A stretch of 33,652 bases of DNA from NCBI GenBank assembly GCA_001819555.1, contig MHMZ01000012.1:55748-89399 (forward strand). Direction: 5' to 3'. A program made the translations under genes and the position numbers. The notes under the pieces are model-generated. The model was given only the letters and a program-made list of their open reading frames with translations. It had not been told where the DNA came from and made no database searches. Source of the stretch: Candidatus Portnoybacteria bacterium RIFCSPHIGHO2_02_FULL_39_12 (lineage in GTDB: Bacteria > Patescibacteriota > Minisyncoccia > Portnoybacterales > UBA2143). The stretch's first letter is position 1. Every line of letters begins with the position of its first letter. Below, in pieces: positions 7,936-16,098 of this stretch.

Positions 7936-8955
7936 ATGGTCAATACTTCTCAGACCATCAATATCTCTAACTCTACTATCTTACGGGTTGTTTTAATTTT
8001 ACTCGGCCTTGTTTTTTTATATCTTATCCGCGATGTCTTGATAATAGTTTTTGTCGCCGTTATTATTGCGGCCGCGGTCAACGGGCCGGCCAGTTGGCTA
8101 AGCCGGCGGGGCGTGCCCAGAATTCTTGGCGTTATTTTTATTTATCTTCTTATCTTTTTTGTTTTAGCTTTAATTATTTATCTAATTTTACCGCCCTTAG
8201 CCGAGCAGATTAAGCAATTAACCGTTGTTTTCCCTGAATATATGGAAAAACTCGGCTTCAATTTTAAAGATTGGTGGCAGAGATATCAAGAGAGCGGAGA
8301 AAAGTTGGATAATATTTTAGGTCAAATAAACGAGAGATTAGCTCAAGCCGCTTCCGGTGTTTTTACCACGACCATCGGCATTTTCGGCGGTTTATTTTCC
8401 GCTTTGATTATTTTAGTTATTTCTCTTTATTTATCCGTTCAGGAGAAAGGCATTAAGAAATTTTTAATGTCTTTGACGCCGGCCCAACATCAGGCTTATA
8501 TTTCCGATTTAGTTTATCGGATTCAAATCAAAATGGGTGGCTGGCTGCGCGGCCAGCTCCTTTTGATGATTATTGTCGGCCTTTTGATCTTTTTCGGGCT
8601 TTTTTTTCTGGGCGTAAAATACGCTTTGGTTTTAGCTCTGTTGGCCGGTCTTTTGGAAGTTATTCCTTATGTCGGTCCGATTATAGCAGCTGTGCCGGCG
8701 GTTATTTTAGCTTTTTTCCAAATGCCGTTTTTAGCTCTTTTGGTTATTCTATTATACGTTGTTATTCAACAGCTTGAAAATTATTTGATTGTCCCTTTAG
8801 TCATGAGAAGAGCGGTCGGATTAAATCCGGTTGTCATAATTGTGGCTATGCTTGTCGGAGTTAAATTAGCCGGCATTATCGGCCTTATTTTATCCGTGCC
8901 TATTGCCGCGGCTATTGCCGAATTTTTAAAAGATATAAGGAAGAAAGAGGCGTAG
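7936..8955 (+). CDS. AI-2E family transporter (PerM/TqsA-like)
   Basis: Polytopic membrane protein of about 340 residues from the ATG at 7936; a TTG at 7912 lies in repeat DNA. It shows the family arrangement: two or three N-terminal helices, a hydrophilic amphipathic segment (LAEQIKQLTVVFPEYMEKL...), then FGGLFSALIILVISLYLS, the GGWLRGQLLLMIIVGLL segment, and the conserved LLEVIPYVGPIIAAVPAVILAF and VVIQQLENYLIVPLVMRRAVGLNPVVII motifs. Members export small molecules or act as ion antiporters; the substrate cannot be read from sequence. A terminator follows it. Confidence 0.92.
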   Translation: MVNTSQTINISNSTILRVVLILLGLVFLYLIRDVLIIVFVAVIIAAAVNGPASWLSRRGVPRILGVIFIYLLIFFVLALIIYLILPPLAEQIKQLTVVFPEYMEKLGFNFKDWWQRYQESGEKLDNILGQINERLAQAASGVFTTTIGIFGGLFSALIILVISLYLSVQEKGIKKFLMSLTPAQHQAYISDLVYRIQIKMGGWLRGQLLLMIIVGLLIFFGLFFLGVKYALVLALLAGLLEVIPYVGPIIAAVPAVILAFFQMPFLALLVILLYVVIQQLENYLIVPLVMRRAVGLNPVVIIVAMLVGVKLAGIIGLILSVPIAAAIAEFLKDIRKKEA

Positions 8956-8980
8956 AAGATTTAAGATTTAAGATTAAAGA

Positions 8981-9008
8981 AATTCAGCCAAAAAGGCTGG
9001 ATTTTTTG
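8981..9008 (+). terminator. Rho-independent terminator
   Basis: AATTCAGCC (8981-8989) pairs with GGCTGGATT (8995-9003), with one wobble, followed by a T-run. Located 25 nt after the transporter stop. Confidence 0.75.
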
Positions 9009-9033
9009 TTTTGGATGAGTTATGATGACTTTT

Positions 9034-9771
9034 ATGAGCAAATTCTATGTGGCGGCCACGCCGATTGGCAATCTTAAAGATATTAGTTTTAGGGTTTTAG
9101 AGGTCTTAAAAGAGGCGGATTTAATACTTTGCGAGGATACCCGGACAACCAAGAGATTGTTAGAGCGCTATAAAATTTCTAAGCCGTGTTTAAGCTACCA
9201 TCAGCACAGCCGGCTTAATAAAATTAATTACATTTTAGACCAGTTGAACCAAGGCAGAAATCTAATTTTAGTTTCAGACGCCGGCACCCCGGGAATTTCC
9301 GATCCGGGCAGCAGATTAATTAAACAGATAGTTGAGAAACTTGGCGGCCAGGTTCAAATTATTCCCCTACCCGGCCCTTCAGCTCTTACAACGGCTTTAA
9401 GTATCTCCGGCTTTTCAGTTGATAAATTTATTTTTCTCGGTTTTCCGCCCTCTAAAAAGAAAAGGAATAAATTTTTTGAAGAAGCAGTTCATTCAAAATA
9501 TACGGTTATTTTTTACGAATCGCCTCACCGGATTTTGAAAACTTTGCAAGAATTGTCTGTCATTGCGAGCGAAGCGAAGCAATCCCGAGGCAAACAGTTT
9601 TCTACGGGATTGCTTCGCTTCGCTCGCAATGACGATAGACGAATAGTCCTCTGCCGCGAACTAACCAAAAAATTTGAAACAGTTTATCGGGGAGATATCA
9701 AGGAAATAATCAGTCAGCTTCAAAAAGATAAAATCAGGGGAGAATTTGTAGTCGTTGTCGGGAGAAAATAG
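9034..9771 (+). CDS. rsmI: 16S rRNA (cytidine-1402-2'-O)-methyltransferase RsmI
   Basis: SAM-dependent tetrapyrrole-methylase-fold enzyme that methylates C1402 in the ribosomal decoding centre. Signatures: FYVAATPIGNLKDISFRVLE at the N-terminus, ADLILCEDTRTTKRLL, VSDAGTPGISDPG, PLPGPSALTTALSISGF and FYESPHRILKTL. The start at 9034 places the FYVAATPIGN strand as in homologues; an in-frame ATG at 9022 is possible. Between LQEL and RRIVLCRELTK the protein carries a 27-residue insertion (about VIASEAKQSRGK...LLRFARNDD) encoded by a perfect 29-bp-armed palindrome. The C-terminus (ELTKKFETVYRG; GEFVVVVGRK) is intact, so the enzyme is probably functional. Confidence 0.95.
   Translation: MSKFYVAATPIGNLKDISFRVLEVLKEADLILCEDTRTTKRLLERYKISKPCLSYHQHSRLNKINYILDQLNQGRNLILVSDAGTPGISDPGSRLIKQIVEKLGGQVQIIPLPGPSALTTALSISGFSVDKFIFLGFPPSKKKRNKFFEEAVHSKYTVIFYESPHRILKTLQELSVIASEAKQSRGKQFSTGLLRFARNDDRRIVLCRELTKKFETVYRGDIKEIISQLQKDKIRGEFVVVVGRK
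9559..9633. repeat. Palindromic element inside rsmI
   Basis: Perfect 29-nt inverted arms (9559-9587 and 9605-9633), starting GTCATTGCGAGCGAAGCGAA, separated by 17 nt. It is in frame and adds about 25 residues to RsmI. Same family as the copies near 2443, 10992 and 27139. Confidence 0.9.
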
Positions 9772-9802
9772 AGGATTTTATCCTATATTTTCTGCGTTCG
9801 CT

Positions 9803-9866
9803 CGGAAAAGCAAATCTGCCCGCATTGCTTTATAGGGCATTGCAGGCGGGTAAGTTTGCTTTTCGC
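9803..9866. repeat. Imperfect fold-back repeat before metG
   Basis: CGGAAAAGCAAATCTGCCCGC is mirrored by GCGGGTAAGTTTGCTTTTCG, around a central GCATTGC...GCATTGC. Non-coding; it ends about 20 nt before the metG start. Confidence 0.65.
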
Positions 9867-9885
9867 TCGCTCGCTTGAAAATAAC

Positions 9886-11364
9886 ATGCCAAAGAAATTC
9901 TATATTACAACTCCTATTTATTATACTAATAACCCGCCGCATGTCGGGAGCGCTTATACTACTATTGCGGTTGATGTTTTAGCCCGCTATTATCGCCAAA
10001 AAGGTAAAAAGGTATTTTTTTTGACTGGCACTGACGAGCACGGTGAAAAAAATGCTCAAGCCGCGAAAAAAGCCAATAAATCGCCGCAAGAGTTTGTTGA
10101 CGAGATAGCAAAATCTTTCAAAGAAACATGGCGGGCTTTGGATATTTCTAATGATGATTTTATCAGAACCACCGAACCGAGACATATTAAAGGAGCCCAA
10201 AAATTTCTATCGGCTCTCAAAAAAAGCGGAAAAATTTATCAAGGCAAATACGAGGGATTATATTGTATTGGTTGTGAAAAGTTTATTACTAAAAAAGAAT
10301 TGGCAGACGGTAAATGTCCTGACCATCAAAAAGCGCCGAAAAAAGTTTCAGAGACAAATTATTTTTTTAAGTTATCTGATTTTTTAGATAGAGTCAAAAA
10401 ACTGATTAGTCATGATAAAATAAAAATTGAGCCATTAGAACGTAAAAACGAGGTTTTGGCTCTGCTAAAGCAGGGGTTAGAAGATTTTTCAATTTCTCGG
10501 CAAAAAGTAAAATGGGGCATCCCCCTGCCTTTTGATAAAAAGCAAATTTCGTATGTCTGGGTGGAGGCTTTGGTAAATTATATTACGGCCATTGGCTATG
10601 GAAGCAATCAAAAAAAATTTAACCAGCTTTGGCCGGCTGACCTCCATTTAATCGGCAAAGACATCTTAAAATTCCACGCTCTTTATTGGCCGGCTTTGCT
10701 TTTAGCCGTTGGATTAAAGCCGCCCCGGAAAATTTTTGTTCATGGTTTTTTAACAGCTGACGGACAAAAAATGAGCAAAACCTTGGGTAATGTTATTGAC
10801 CCGATTTATTTGGCCGATAAATACGGCGTTGACGCTTTAAGATATTTTCTTTTACGGGAAATTCCTTTTGGCCAGGACGGAGATTTTTCTATTAAACGCC
10901 TTGAGGAACGTTATAACGCTGATTTGGCTAATGGCTTGGGTAATTTAGTCAGCCGGGTTTTGACTCTTTCAGAGAAAGCCGGAAATTTTCCTGTCATTGC
11001 GAGCGAGCGAAAACGAGCGAAGCAATCCCGTAGAAAAAACGAATTAATCAAGGGCGTTAAATCCACTCAAAAAAAATATAAAAAAGCTTTGGAAAAAATA
11101 AAATTTCATGAGGCCTTAGAAGTGATTTGGCGATTGATTAGCGCCTGCGATGAATTTATAGAGAAAAATAAGCCCTGGACTTTAATCAGCGAACAGCGAA
11201 CAGCGAACAGCGAACAAAAATTAAAAGAAATTTTATTAAGTCTTTTACTATCTTTAAAAGAAATCGCTGTTTTACTTCGGCCATTTATGCCAGCCACTTC
11301 AGAAAAGATTTTATCTCAAATCAAACTTAACAAAAAAACCGAGGTTTTATTCCCGCGGTTGTAA
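9886..11364 (+). CDS. metG: Methionyl-tRNA synthetase
   Basis: Class I synthetase that charges initiator and elongator tRNA-Met. From the ATG at 9886 it reads KFYITTPIYYTNNPPHVGSAY (HIGH-equivalent HVGS), TGTDEHGEKN, a zinc knuckle (CIGCEKF...GKCPDH), WGIPLP, and the KMSKTLGN signature. About 490 residues, with no C-terminal EMAP-like tRNA-binding domain. Two repeat-encoded insertions are visible: IASERKRAKQSRR (from 10992) and SEQRTANSEQ (about 11189-11217), both in the helical anticodon-binding domain. An in-frame TTG at 9856 lies in repeat DNA and is not the likely start. tatD follows 3 nt after its stop. Confidence 0.95.
   Translation: MPKKFYITTPIYYTNNPPHVGSAYTTIAVDVLARYYRQKGKKVFFLTGTDEHGEKNAQAAKKANKSPQEFVDEIAKSFKETWRALDISNDDFIRTTEPRHIKGAQKFLSALKKSGKIYQGKYEGLYCIGCEKFITKKELADGKCPDHQKAPKKVSETNYFFKLSDFLDRVKKLISHDKIKIEPLERKNEVLALLKQGLEDFSISRQKVKWGIPLPFDKKQISYVWVEALVNYITAIGYGSNQKKFNQLWPADLHLIGKDILKFHALYWPALLLAVGLKPPRKIFVHGFLTADGQKMSKTLGNVIDPIYLADKYGVDALRYFLLREIPFGQDGDFSIKRLEERYNADLANGLGNLVSRVLTLSEKAGNFPVIASERKRAKQSRRKNELIKGVKSTQKKYKKALEKIKFHEALEVIWRLISACDEFIEKNKPWTLISEQRTANSEQKLKEILLSLLLSLKEIAVLLRPFMPATSEKILSQIKLNKKTEVLFPRL
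10992..11033. repeat. GTCATTGCGAGCG-type repeat arm inside metG
   Basis: GTCATTGCGAGCGAGCG, then AAAACGAGCGAAGCAATCCCGTAG: a half element of the family seen as a full palindrome in rsmI. It is in frame, encoding VIASERKRAKQSRR. Confidence 0.8.
11189..11217. repeat. GCGAACA tandem repeat inside metG
   Basis: Three to four tandem units of the 7-mer GCGAACA, giving SEQRTANSEQ in frame. The same 7-mer array occurs in tatD and, as the reverse complement, in topA; a variant is in pth. Confidence 0.85.
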
Positions 11365-11367
11365 AAT

Positions 11368-12231
11368 ATGCTTATAGACACTCACGCTCATATCAATTTT
11401 AATGCCTATAAAGATGATGGCGACGAAGCGATAAAGCGGGCGCTTGATCAAGGCGTCTGGCTTATTAATGTCGGCTCGCAATATGATACGAGCCGTCGGG
11501 CAATTGACTATGCCCGAAAATATCCGAAAGGCGTTTATGCGGCAATTGGTTTGCATCCGCATCATTTGGAGGAAATGGAAATAGATGAAAAAGAAGTCGG
11601 CGTTAAATACAAAACAAGAAAAGAAGAATTTGATTTTGAAAAATACTGGGAGCTGGCCCAAGAGCCAAAGGTGGTCGCTATTGGAGAGATTGGGCTGGAT
11701 TATAAATCAGCGAACAGCGAACAGCGAACAGCGAACAGCAGAGAAAAGCAGAAAGAGGTTTTTAAGCAGCAATTGGAATTAGCTCAACAGTCAAATCTGC
11801 CGATAATTTTTCATTGCCGCGAGGCCTACGAAGATTTAATTGAAATTTTAGAAAATTTTAAGAGCGCTTGCGTTGACTGCGACTTTGGCTGTCCGGGTGC
11901 CGGAATAGGCAATTTAAGGGGCGTGATTCATTGTTTTTGCGGCGACTTAAAAACCGCTAAGCGATTTTTAGAGATGGACATTTATCTTGGTTTTAATGGT
12001 TTAATTACTTTTTCCGAAAAGTACGACCAGCTTATTAAAGAAACCCCCTTAGAGAAAATTTTATTGGAAACCGATTGTCCTTATCTTTCGCCAGTCCCCC
12101 GTCGCGGCAAAAGAAACGAGCCGTCTTATGTTAAATTTGTCGCTGAAAAAATTGCCGAAATTAAAAAGATTAGTTTTGATGAGGTGGCAGAACAAACTAC
12201 TAAAAATGCTAAGGAGTTATTTGGTATTTAA
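11368..12231 (+). CDS. tatD: TatD family metal-dependent DNase
   Basis: TIM-barrel metallohydrolase of the TatD/YcfH family (3'-5' exonuclease activity in studied members). Motifs: LIDTHAHINF (metal ligands H6 and H8 of the protein), AAIGLHPHH, VVAIGEIGLDY, PIIFHCREAYEDL, GVIHCFCGDL and LLETDCPYLSP. The length of 287 exceeds the usual 255-265. Extra material comes from a repeat-encoded SANSEQRTANSR just after GEIGLDYK and from a KSACVDCDFGCPGAGIGN segment before GVIHCF. It is likely cotranscribed with metG, 3 nt upstream; the metG-tatD order is common in bacteria. Confidence 0.95.
   Translation: MLIDTHAHINFNAYKDDGDEAIKRALDQGVWLINVGSQYDTSRRAIDYARKYPKGVYAAIGLHPHHLEEMEIDEKEVGVKYKTRKEEFDFEKYWELAQEPKVVAIGEIGLDYKSANSEQRTANSREKQKEVFKQQLELAQQSNLPIIFHCREAYEDLIEILENFKSACVDCDFGCPGAGIGNLRGVIHCFCGDLKTAKRFLEMDIYLGFNGLITFSEKYDQLIKETPLEKILLETDCPYLSPVPRRGKRNEPSYVKFVAEKIAEIKKISFDEVAEQTTKNAKELFGI
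11706..11740. repeat. GCGAACA tandem repeat inside tatD
   Basis: About four to five tandem GCGAACA units, in frame, encoding ANSEQRTANS directly after the conserved GEIGLDYK motif. Confidence 0.85.
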
Positions 12232-12269
12232 AGCGTTAGGAAGTAATTTCTAAGGGGGTTGCTTTTGAC

Positions 12270-12353
12270 ATAAGTTTGAGGAGCCTCGCTCCTAAGGTTC
12301 TCCTAGGTTTAGCCTAAGGTTTAAGGTTTAGGAGCGAGGCTCCTCAAACTTAT
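12270..12353. repeat. Large fold-back repeat before leuS
   Basis: Perfect 26-nt arms (12270-12295 and 12328-12353) containing GAGGAGCCTCGCTCC and its complement, with a 32-nt middle. Same GGAGCCTCGCTCC core as 4460-4504. The right arm contributes the ATG at 12352, which argues for the later leuS start. Confidence 0.88.
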
Positions 12354-12381
12354 GTCCGATCCCCTTGCGCCCAAAACTTTA

Positions 12382-14895
12382 ATGAAGTACCATCCGCAAA
12401 AAATTGAAAAGAAGTGGCAGAAAGAATGGGGGAAAGAAAATCTTTATCAAGCCAGGGATTTTTCTAAAAAGCCAAAAAAGTACCTGATGGTGGAATTCCC
12501 TTATCCTTCAGGCGATGGTTTACATGTCGGCCATATCAGGAGCTACACGGCCTTAGATATTTTGGCGCGGCAGAAAAGAATGGAAGGCTATAATGTTTTA
12601 TATCCCATGGGCTGGGACGCTTTTGGTTTGCCTACGGAAAATTATGCCTTAAAGACCGGCATTCATCCAATAAAAATCACTCGGCAGAATATCATAAATT
12701 TTAAAAAACAGATGAAATCTTTAGGTCTTTCTTTTGATTGGTCCCGAGAAACCAATACGACTGACCCGAATTATTATAAATGGACTCAATGGATTTTTTT
12801 ACAGTTTTTTAAGAGGGGTTTAGCTTATCAGGCCGAGATGCCGATTAACTGGTGTCCGAAATGTAAAATCGGCTTGGCTAACGAAGAAGTAATTGGCGGC
12901 AAGTGCGAGCGCTGCGGTGCCCAAACAGAAATACGATTAAAAAAACAATGGCTTTTGAAAATCACCAAATACGCTAACCGCTTAATTAACGATTTAGAAA
13001 AAGTGAATTATTTGGAAAAAATAAAAACCCAGCAAATAAACTGGATTGGCCGTTCAGAGGGAACGAGTATAAAATTTAAAATTTGGGAGTCCATCTCCCA
13101 AAAAGGGAGTCGGACTCCCAAATTCAAGCAATATATCAAGGTTTTTACCACAAGAACTGATACGATTTTTGGCGTCACTGCTTTAGTTTTAGCTCCTGAA
13201 CATCCTTTAGTTGAAAAAATTACTACTCCAGAAAAGAAAAAAGAAGTGGAAAAATATGTCGCGGCTTCTAAAAAGAAAAGTGAATTTGAAAGAACCCAAT
13301 TAGAAAAAGAAAAAACAGGAGTTTTTATTGGCGCTTACGCGCTTAATCCGGCCAATAACGAGAAAGTTCCAATTTGGGTCGGTGATTATGTGGTGGCTGC
13401 TTACGGCGGCGGCGCGGTGATGGTCGTGCCGGCTCATGATAAAAGGGACTATCAGTTTGCGGAAAAATATAATTTGAAAATAAAAGAGGTAGTTATTTCA
13501 GGTCATTCTGAAGGAGGCCGCCAAAAGCGACCGACTGAAGAATCCCGTAGCAAGTCCACAGGATTCTTCACTAACGTTCAGGACGACAAAGAGGGCAGGG
13601 CTTTTGTCGATTACGGGACTTTAATTAATTCTGGTCAGTTTAATGGGCTAAGTTCAGAAGAAGCTATTGAAAAAATCACTGATTGGCTGATTAAAAAAGA
13701 CGCGGCTCAAAAAACTGTTCAATATAAATTAAGAGACTGGATATTTTCCCGCCAGCATTATTGGGGCGAACCAATTCCGCTTGTTCATTGTGAGAAGTGT
13801 GGCATTGTAGCAGTGTCGGAAAAAGATTTACCAATTAAATTGCCTTATGTGGAAAAATACGAGCCGACCGAAACCGGCGAATCACCTTTGGCAAAAATTG
13901 AGAAATGGGTTAAAACAAAATGTCTAAAATGTCAGGGGTCAGCCAAAAGAGAAACAGACACTATGCCCAATTGGGCCGGTTCTTCTTGGTATTTTCTGCG
14001 TTATGTTGACCCGAAAAATAAAAAAGTTTTAGCTGATTTTAAAAAACTTAAATACTGGCTGCCAGTTGATTTATATAATGGTGGCATGGAGCATACAACA
14101 TTACATCTGCTTTATTCCCGTTTTTGGCACAAGTTTTTATATGACTTAAAAGTAGTGCCGACCGCCGAACCATACGAGCGCCGCGTTTCTCACGGCGTGG
14201 TCTTGGCCGAAGACGGTCGGAAAATGAGCAAGAGTTTTGACAATGTGATAAATCCTGATGAGATTGTTAGGACTAATGGCGCTGACGCTTTACGAGTTTA
14301 CGAAATGTTTATGGGGTCTTTTGACCAGACCATCAGCTGGAGCAGTCAGGGACTTCAAGGGTGTTTTAGGTTTTTAAAGCGTGTTTGGGGACTAAAGCCA
14401 GCCGCCAGCCGCCAGCCGCCGGCTACCAGCCAGAAAGATTTAGAAAGACTAACTCATCAAACCATAAAGAAAGTAAGCGAAGATTTGGACAGTTTAAAGT
14501 TTAATACGGCGGTGAGCGCTTTGATGATTTTGGCTAATGCTTTGGGAGAGTCAAAAGAAATTCCGGATAGATATTATAAATTGTTTCTTATTCTACTCTC
14601 CCCTTTTGCGCCGCATCTGTCCGAAGAATTATGGGAAAAGCTCGGAAACAAAAAAAGCATTTTTCTTGAGCCGTGGCCAAAATATGATTCAAAAATAATT
14701 ACCAAAGAAACTTTTTCTTTGATTATTCAGATTAACGGCCGGGTCAGAGACAAAATAGAAACGCCTAAAAATATTTCTGAAAAAGAAGCAAAAGAATTGG
14801 CTTTAGCCCGGCCAAAAATTCAAAAATGGCTGGCTGGCCAAAAGCCCAAAAAAGTAATTTATATTCCGGGCCGATTGCTGAATTTAGTGGTATAA
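12382..14895 (+). CDS. leuS: Leucyl-tRNA synthetase
   Basis: Class Ia synthetase. From the ATG at 12382 (KYHPQKIEKKWQKEW, as in homologues) it is about 837 residues. Motifs: FPYPSGDGLHVGHIRSYT (HIGH-type), YPMGWDAFGLPTENYA, zinc knuckle CPKCKIGLANEE...CERCG, the CP1 editing domain (FTTRTDTIFGVTALVLAPEHPLV; GGGAVMVVPAHDKRDY), RQHYWGEPIP, DTMPNWAGSSWYFLRYVDP, and DGRKMSKSFDNVINP (KMSKS). Three repeat-encoded insertions lie within it: 13082-13122 (IWESISQKGSRTPKF), 13498-13590 (GHSEGGRQKRPTEESRSKS) and about 14397-14432 (AASRQPPATSQ). An in-frame ATG at 12352 sits in a repeat arm. A strong terminator follows 5 nt after the stop. Confidence 0.95.
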   Translation: MKYHPQKIEKKWQKEWGKENLYQARDFSKKPKKYLMVEFPYPSGDGLHVGHIRSYTALDILARQKRMEGYNVLYPMGWDAFGLPTENYALKTGIHPIKITRQNIINFKKQMKSLGLSFDWSRETNTTDPNYYKWTQWIFLQFFKRGLAYQAEMPINWCPKCKIGLANEEVIGGKCERCGAQTEIRLKKQWLLKITKYANRLINDLEKVNYLEKIKTQQINWIGRSEGTSIKFKIWESISQKGSRTPKFKQYIKVFTTRTDTIFGVTALVLAPEHPLVEKITTPEKKKEVEKYVAASKKKSEFERTQLEKEKTGVFIGAYALNPANNEKVPIWVGDYVVAAYGGGAVMVVPAHDKRDYQFAEKYNLKIKEVVISGHSEGGRQKRPTEESRSKSTGFFTNVQDDKEGRAFVDYGTLINSGQFNGLSSEEAIEKITDWLIKKDAAQKTVQYKLRDWIFSRQHYWGEPIPLVHCEKCGIVAVSEKDLPIKLPYVEKYEPTETGESPLAKIEKWVKTKCLKCQGSAKRETDTMPNWAGSSWYFLRYVDPKNKKVLADFKKLKYWLPVDLYNGGMEHTTLHLLYSRFWHKFLYDLKVVPTAEPYERRVSHGVVLAEDGRKMSKSFDNVINPDEIVRTNGADALRVYEMFMGSFDQTISWSSQGLQGCFRFLKRVWGLKPAASRQPPATSQKDLERLTHQTIKKVSEDLDSLKFNTAVSALMILANALGESKEIPDRYYKLFLILLSPFAPHLSEELWEKLGNKKSIFLEPWPKYDSKIITKETFSLIIQINGRVRDKIETPKNISEKEAKELALARPKIQKWLAGQKPKKVIYIPGRLLNLVV
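13082..13122. repeat. TTTGGGAGTCC inverted repeat inside leuS
   Basis: TTTGGGAGTCC (13082-13092) and GGACTCCCAAA (13112-13122), with an inner GGGAGTCGGACTCCC palindrome. In frame, at the start of the CP1 editing domain. Confidence 0.75.
13498..13590. repeat. GTCATTCTGAAGGAGGC-type element inside leuS
   Basis: The left part, TCATTCTGAAGGAGG then GACTGAAGAATCCCG, is mirrored by GGATTCTTCACTAACGTTCA. In frame; it adds about 25 residues (GHSEGGRQKRPTEESRSKS...) between VVIS and DDKEGRAF in the editing domain. Confidence 0.7.
14397..14432. repeat. GCCAGCC tandem repeat inside leuS
   Basis: Tandem AGCCGCC/GCCAGCC units encoding AASRQPPATS in frame, in the linker before the anticodon-binding domain. 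Confidence 0.6.
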
Positions 14896-14900
14896 AAAGA

Positions 14901-14940
14901 GGCCAGATAAATTTCTAAAAAGTTAGAAATTTATCTGGCC
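14901..14940. terminator. Bidirectional terminator between leuS and the response regulator
   Basis: Perfect 18-bp stem (14901-14918 with 14923-14940) and AAAG loop. The convergent genes on either side suggest that it serves both. No long T-run follows on either strand, so efficiency is uncertain. Confidence 0.75.
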
Positions 14941-14945
14941 ATTGT

Positions 14946-15311
14946 CTACGGGGCTTCCTGGCTTACATTAAATACAAGAGTCACCAGGTCGCCAATATAA
15001 AAAGGTTTACCCAGAAAACCATCGGCCGGGTTTTCGGCGGGTGCCGGATTACCGCTCATTAGCACTACAGGAATTTCTGGGAAAGTAGCTTTTATCATTT
15101 TTGTTAACTCTACCCCGTTTTTGTCAGGTATTTCCCAGTCAGTGATTACCAGAAAAAGATGATTAAAATTTTTCTGAATTACTTCCCAGGCCTTTAAGCC
15201 GTTTTCAGTAGAAATAATTTCTTTCTCAGGAAAAATCTCTCCTAGGATTTCCCCTGTTAAATCCCTCATTTTTTCATCATCATCCACCACCAAAATTTTA
15301 TTCTTTTCCAT
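14946..15311 (-). CDS. Single-domain response regulator (REC only)
   Basis: CheY-like receiver of 121 residues with no output domain. Acidic pocket D10-D11-D12 (VVDDDEKMR), phosphoacceptor D58 (LVITDWEIPDKNG), S86 in the Thr/Ser switch position (VVLMSGNP) and conserved K102 (FLGKPF). It has a good Shine-Dalgarno (GGGAGGG about 7 nt before the ATG), unlike the flanking housekeeping genes, and lies convergent to leuS with a shared terminator. No histidine kinase is in the window, so its partner must be elsewhere. Function by analogy is phosphorelay or protein-protein signalling. Confidence 0.9.
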   Translation of the reverse strand: MEKNKILVVDDDEKMRDLTGEILGEIFPEKEIISTENGLKAWEVIQKNFNHLFLVITDWEIPDKNGVELTKMIKATFPEIPVVLMSGNPAPAENPADGFLGKPFYIGDLVTLVFNVSQEAP

Positions 15312-15415
15312 CTTTTTTCCCTCCCTTAATTCTTAATTAAATGTTAAAAAACTTAATAAAAAACTAACCTAAAACACCCTAAAATACAATTACCATATCT
15401 AATCTATTTTGTCAA
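15312..15415. promoter_or_regulatory. Divergent intergenic region, response regulator and tsaC
   Basis: AT-rich 104-nt gap between divergent starts, so it must hold promoters for both genes. A TTGACA on the minus strand (complement of 15410-15415) and TACAAT on the plus strand (15385-15390) are candidate elements. Neither has a convincing partner at the standard distance. Confidence 0.4.
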
Positions 15416-16051
15416 ATGGAAATCATAAAAATCAATCCTCAAAATCCGGAATTAGAGATTATTCAAAAAGCCGCTGATGTGATTCGGCGAGGCGGGGCCG
15501 TGGTTTATCCGACCGACACAGTTTATGGTTTGGGCGTGGACGCTTTAAAACCATACGCGGTTGAACGATTGTTTAAAATAAAAAAGCGGCCAATGACTAA
15601 GCCAGCGCCGGTTTTAGTTAAAGATATTGAAATGGCCAAGAAATTAGCTTTTATTGACAGAAAAACGGAAAAAATTTTGACAGAAGTTTGGCCAGGGGCC
15701 GTAACCGTGGTTTTAGAAAAAAGAAACTCGGTACCCGAAATTTTAACCGGAGGCAAAAGAACAATTGGTTTAAGAATCGCTGATTATCAGATTACCCAAG
15801 CTTTAATGGAACAATTAGATACTCCCCTCACCGCTACTTCAGCCAATTTTTCCGGGCAAGCGCCGTTTCTTTGCGCCGAAGATATAGTCAGGATTTTTGA
15901 AAAAGTTTATCCCCGGCCGGATTTAATTTTAGACGCGGGGCGCTTATCGGCTAGTCAACCCTCAACTCTTTTAGATTTAACCGGCCCCAAGCCAAAGATT
16001 TTAAGAGTCGGTCCGGTGAGTAAAGAGCAGCTGTTGGAAATTTTGAAATAG
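15416..16051 (+). CDS. tsaC: Threonylcarbamoyl-AMP synthase (Sua5/YrdC/TsaC family)
   Basis: Makes L-threonylcarbamoyladenylate from Thr, bicarbonate and ATP, the first step of t6A37 tRNA modification. Signatures: GGAVVYPTDTVYGLGVDAL, the KIKKRPMTKPAPVLV nucleotide-binding loop, WPGAVTVVL, IGLRIADYQ, PLTATSANFSGQ and PSTLLDL. At 211 residues it is the short YrdC type without the extra Sua5 C-terminal domain. It has no Shine-Dalgarno. Confidence 0.93.
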   Translation: MEIIKINPQNPELEIIQKAADVIRRGGAVVYPTDTVYGLGVDALKPYAVERLFKIKKRPMTKPAPVLVKDIEMAKKLAFIDRKTEKILTEVWPGAVTVVLEKRNSVPEILTGGKRTIGLRIADYQITQALMEQLDTPLTATSANFSGQAPFLCAEDIVRIFEKVYPRPDLILDAGRLSASQPSTLLDLTGPKPKILRVGPVSKEQLLEILK

Positions 16052-16098
16052 ACGCTAAATGACAAAAATCCAAATGATAACTTAGATTCAATAGCATT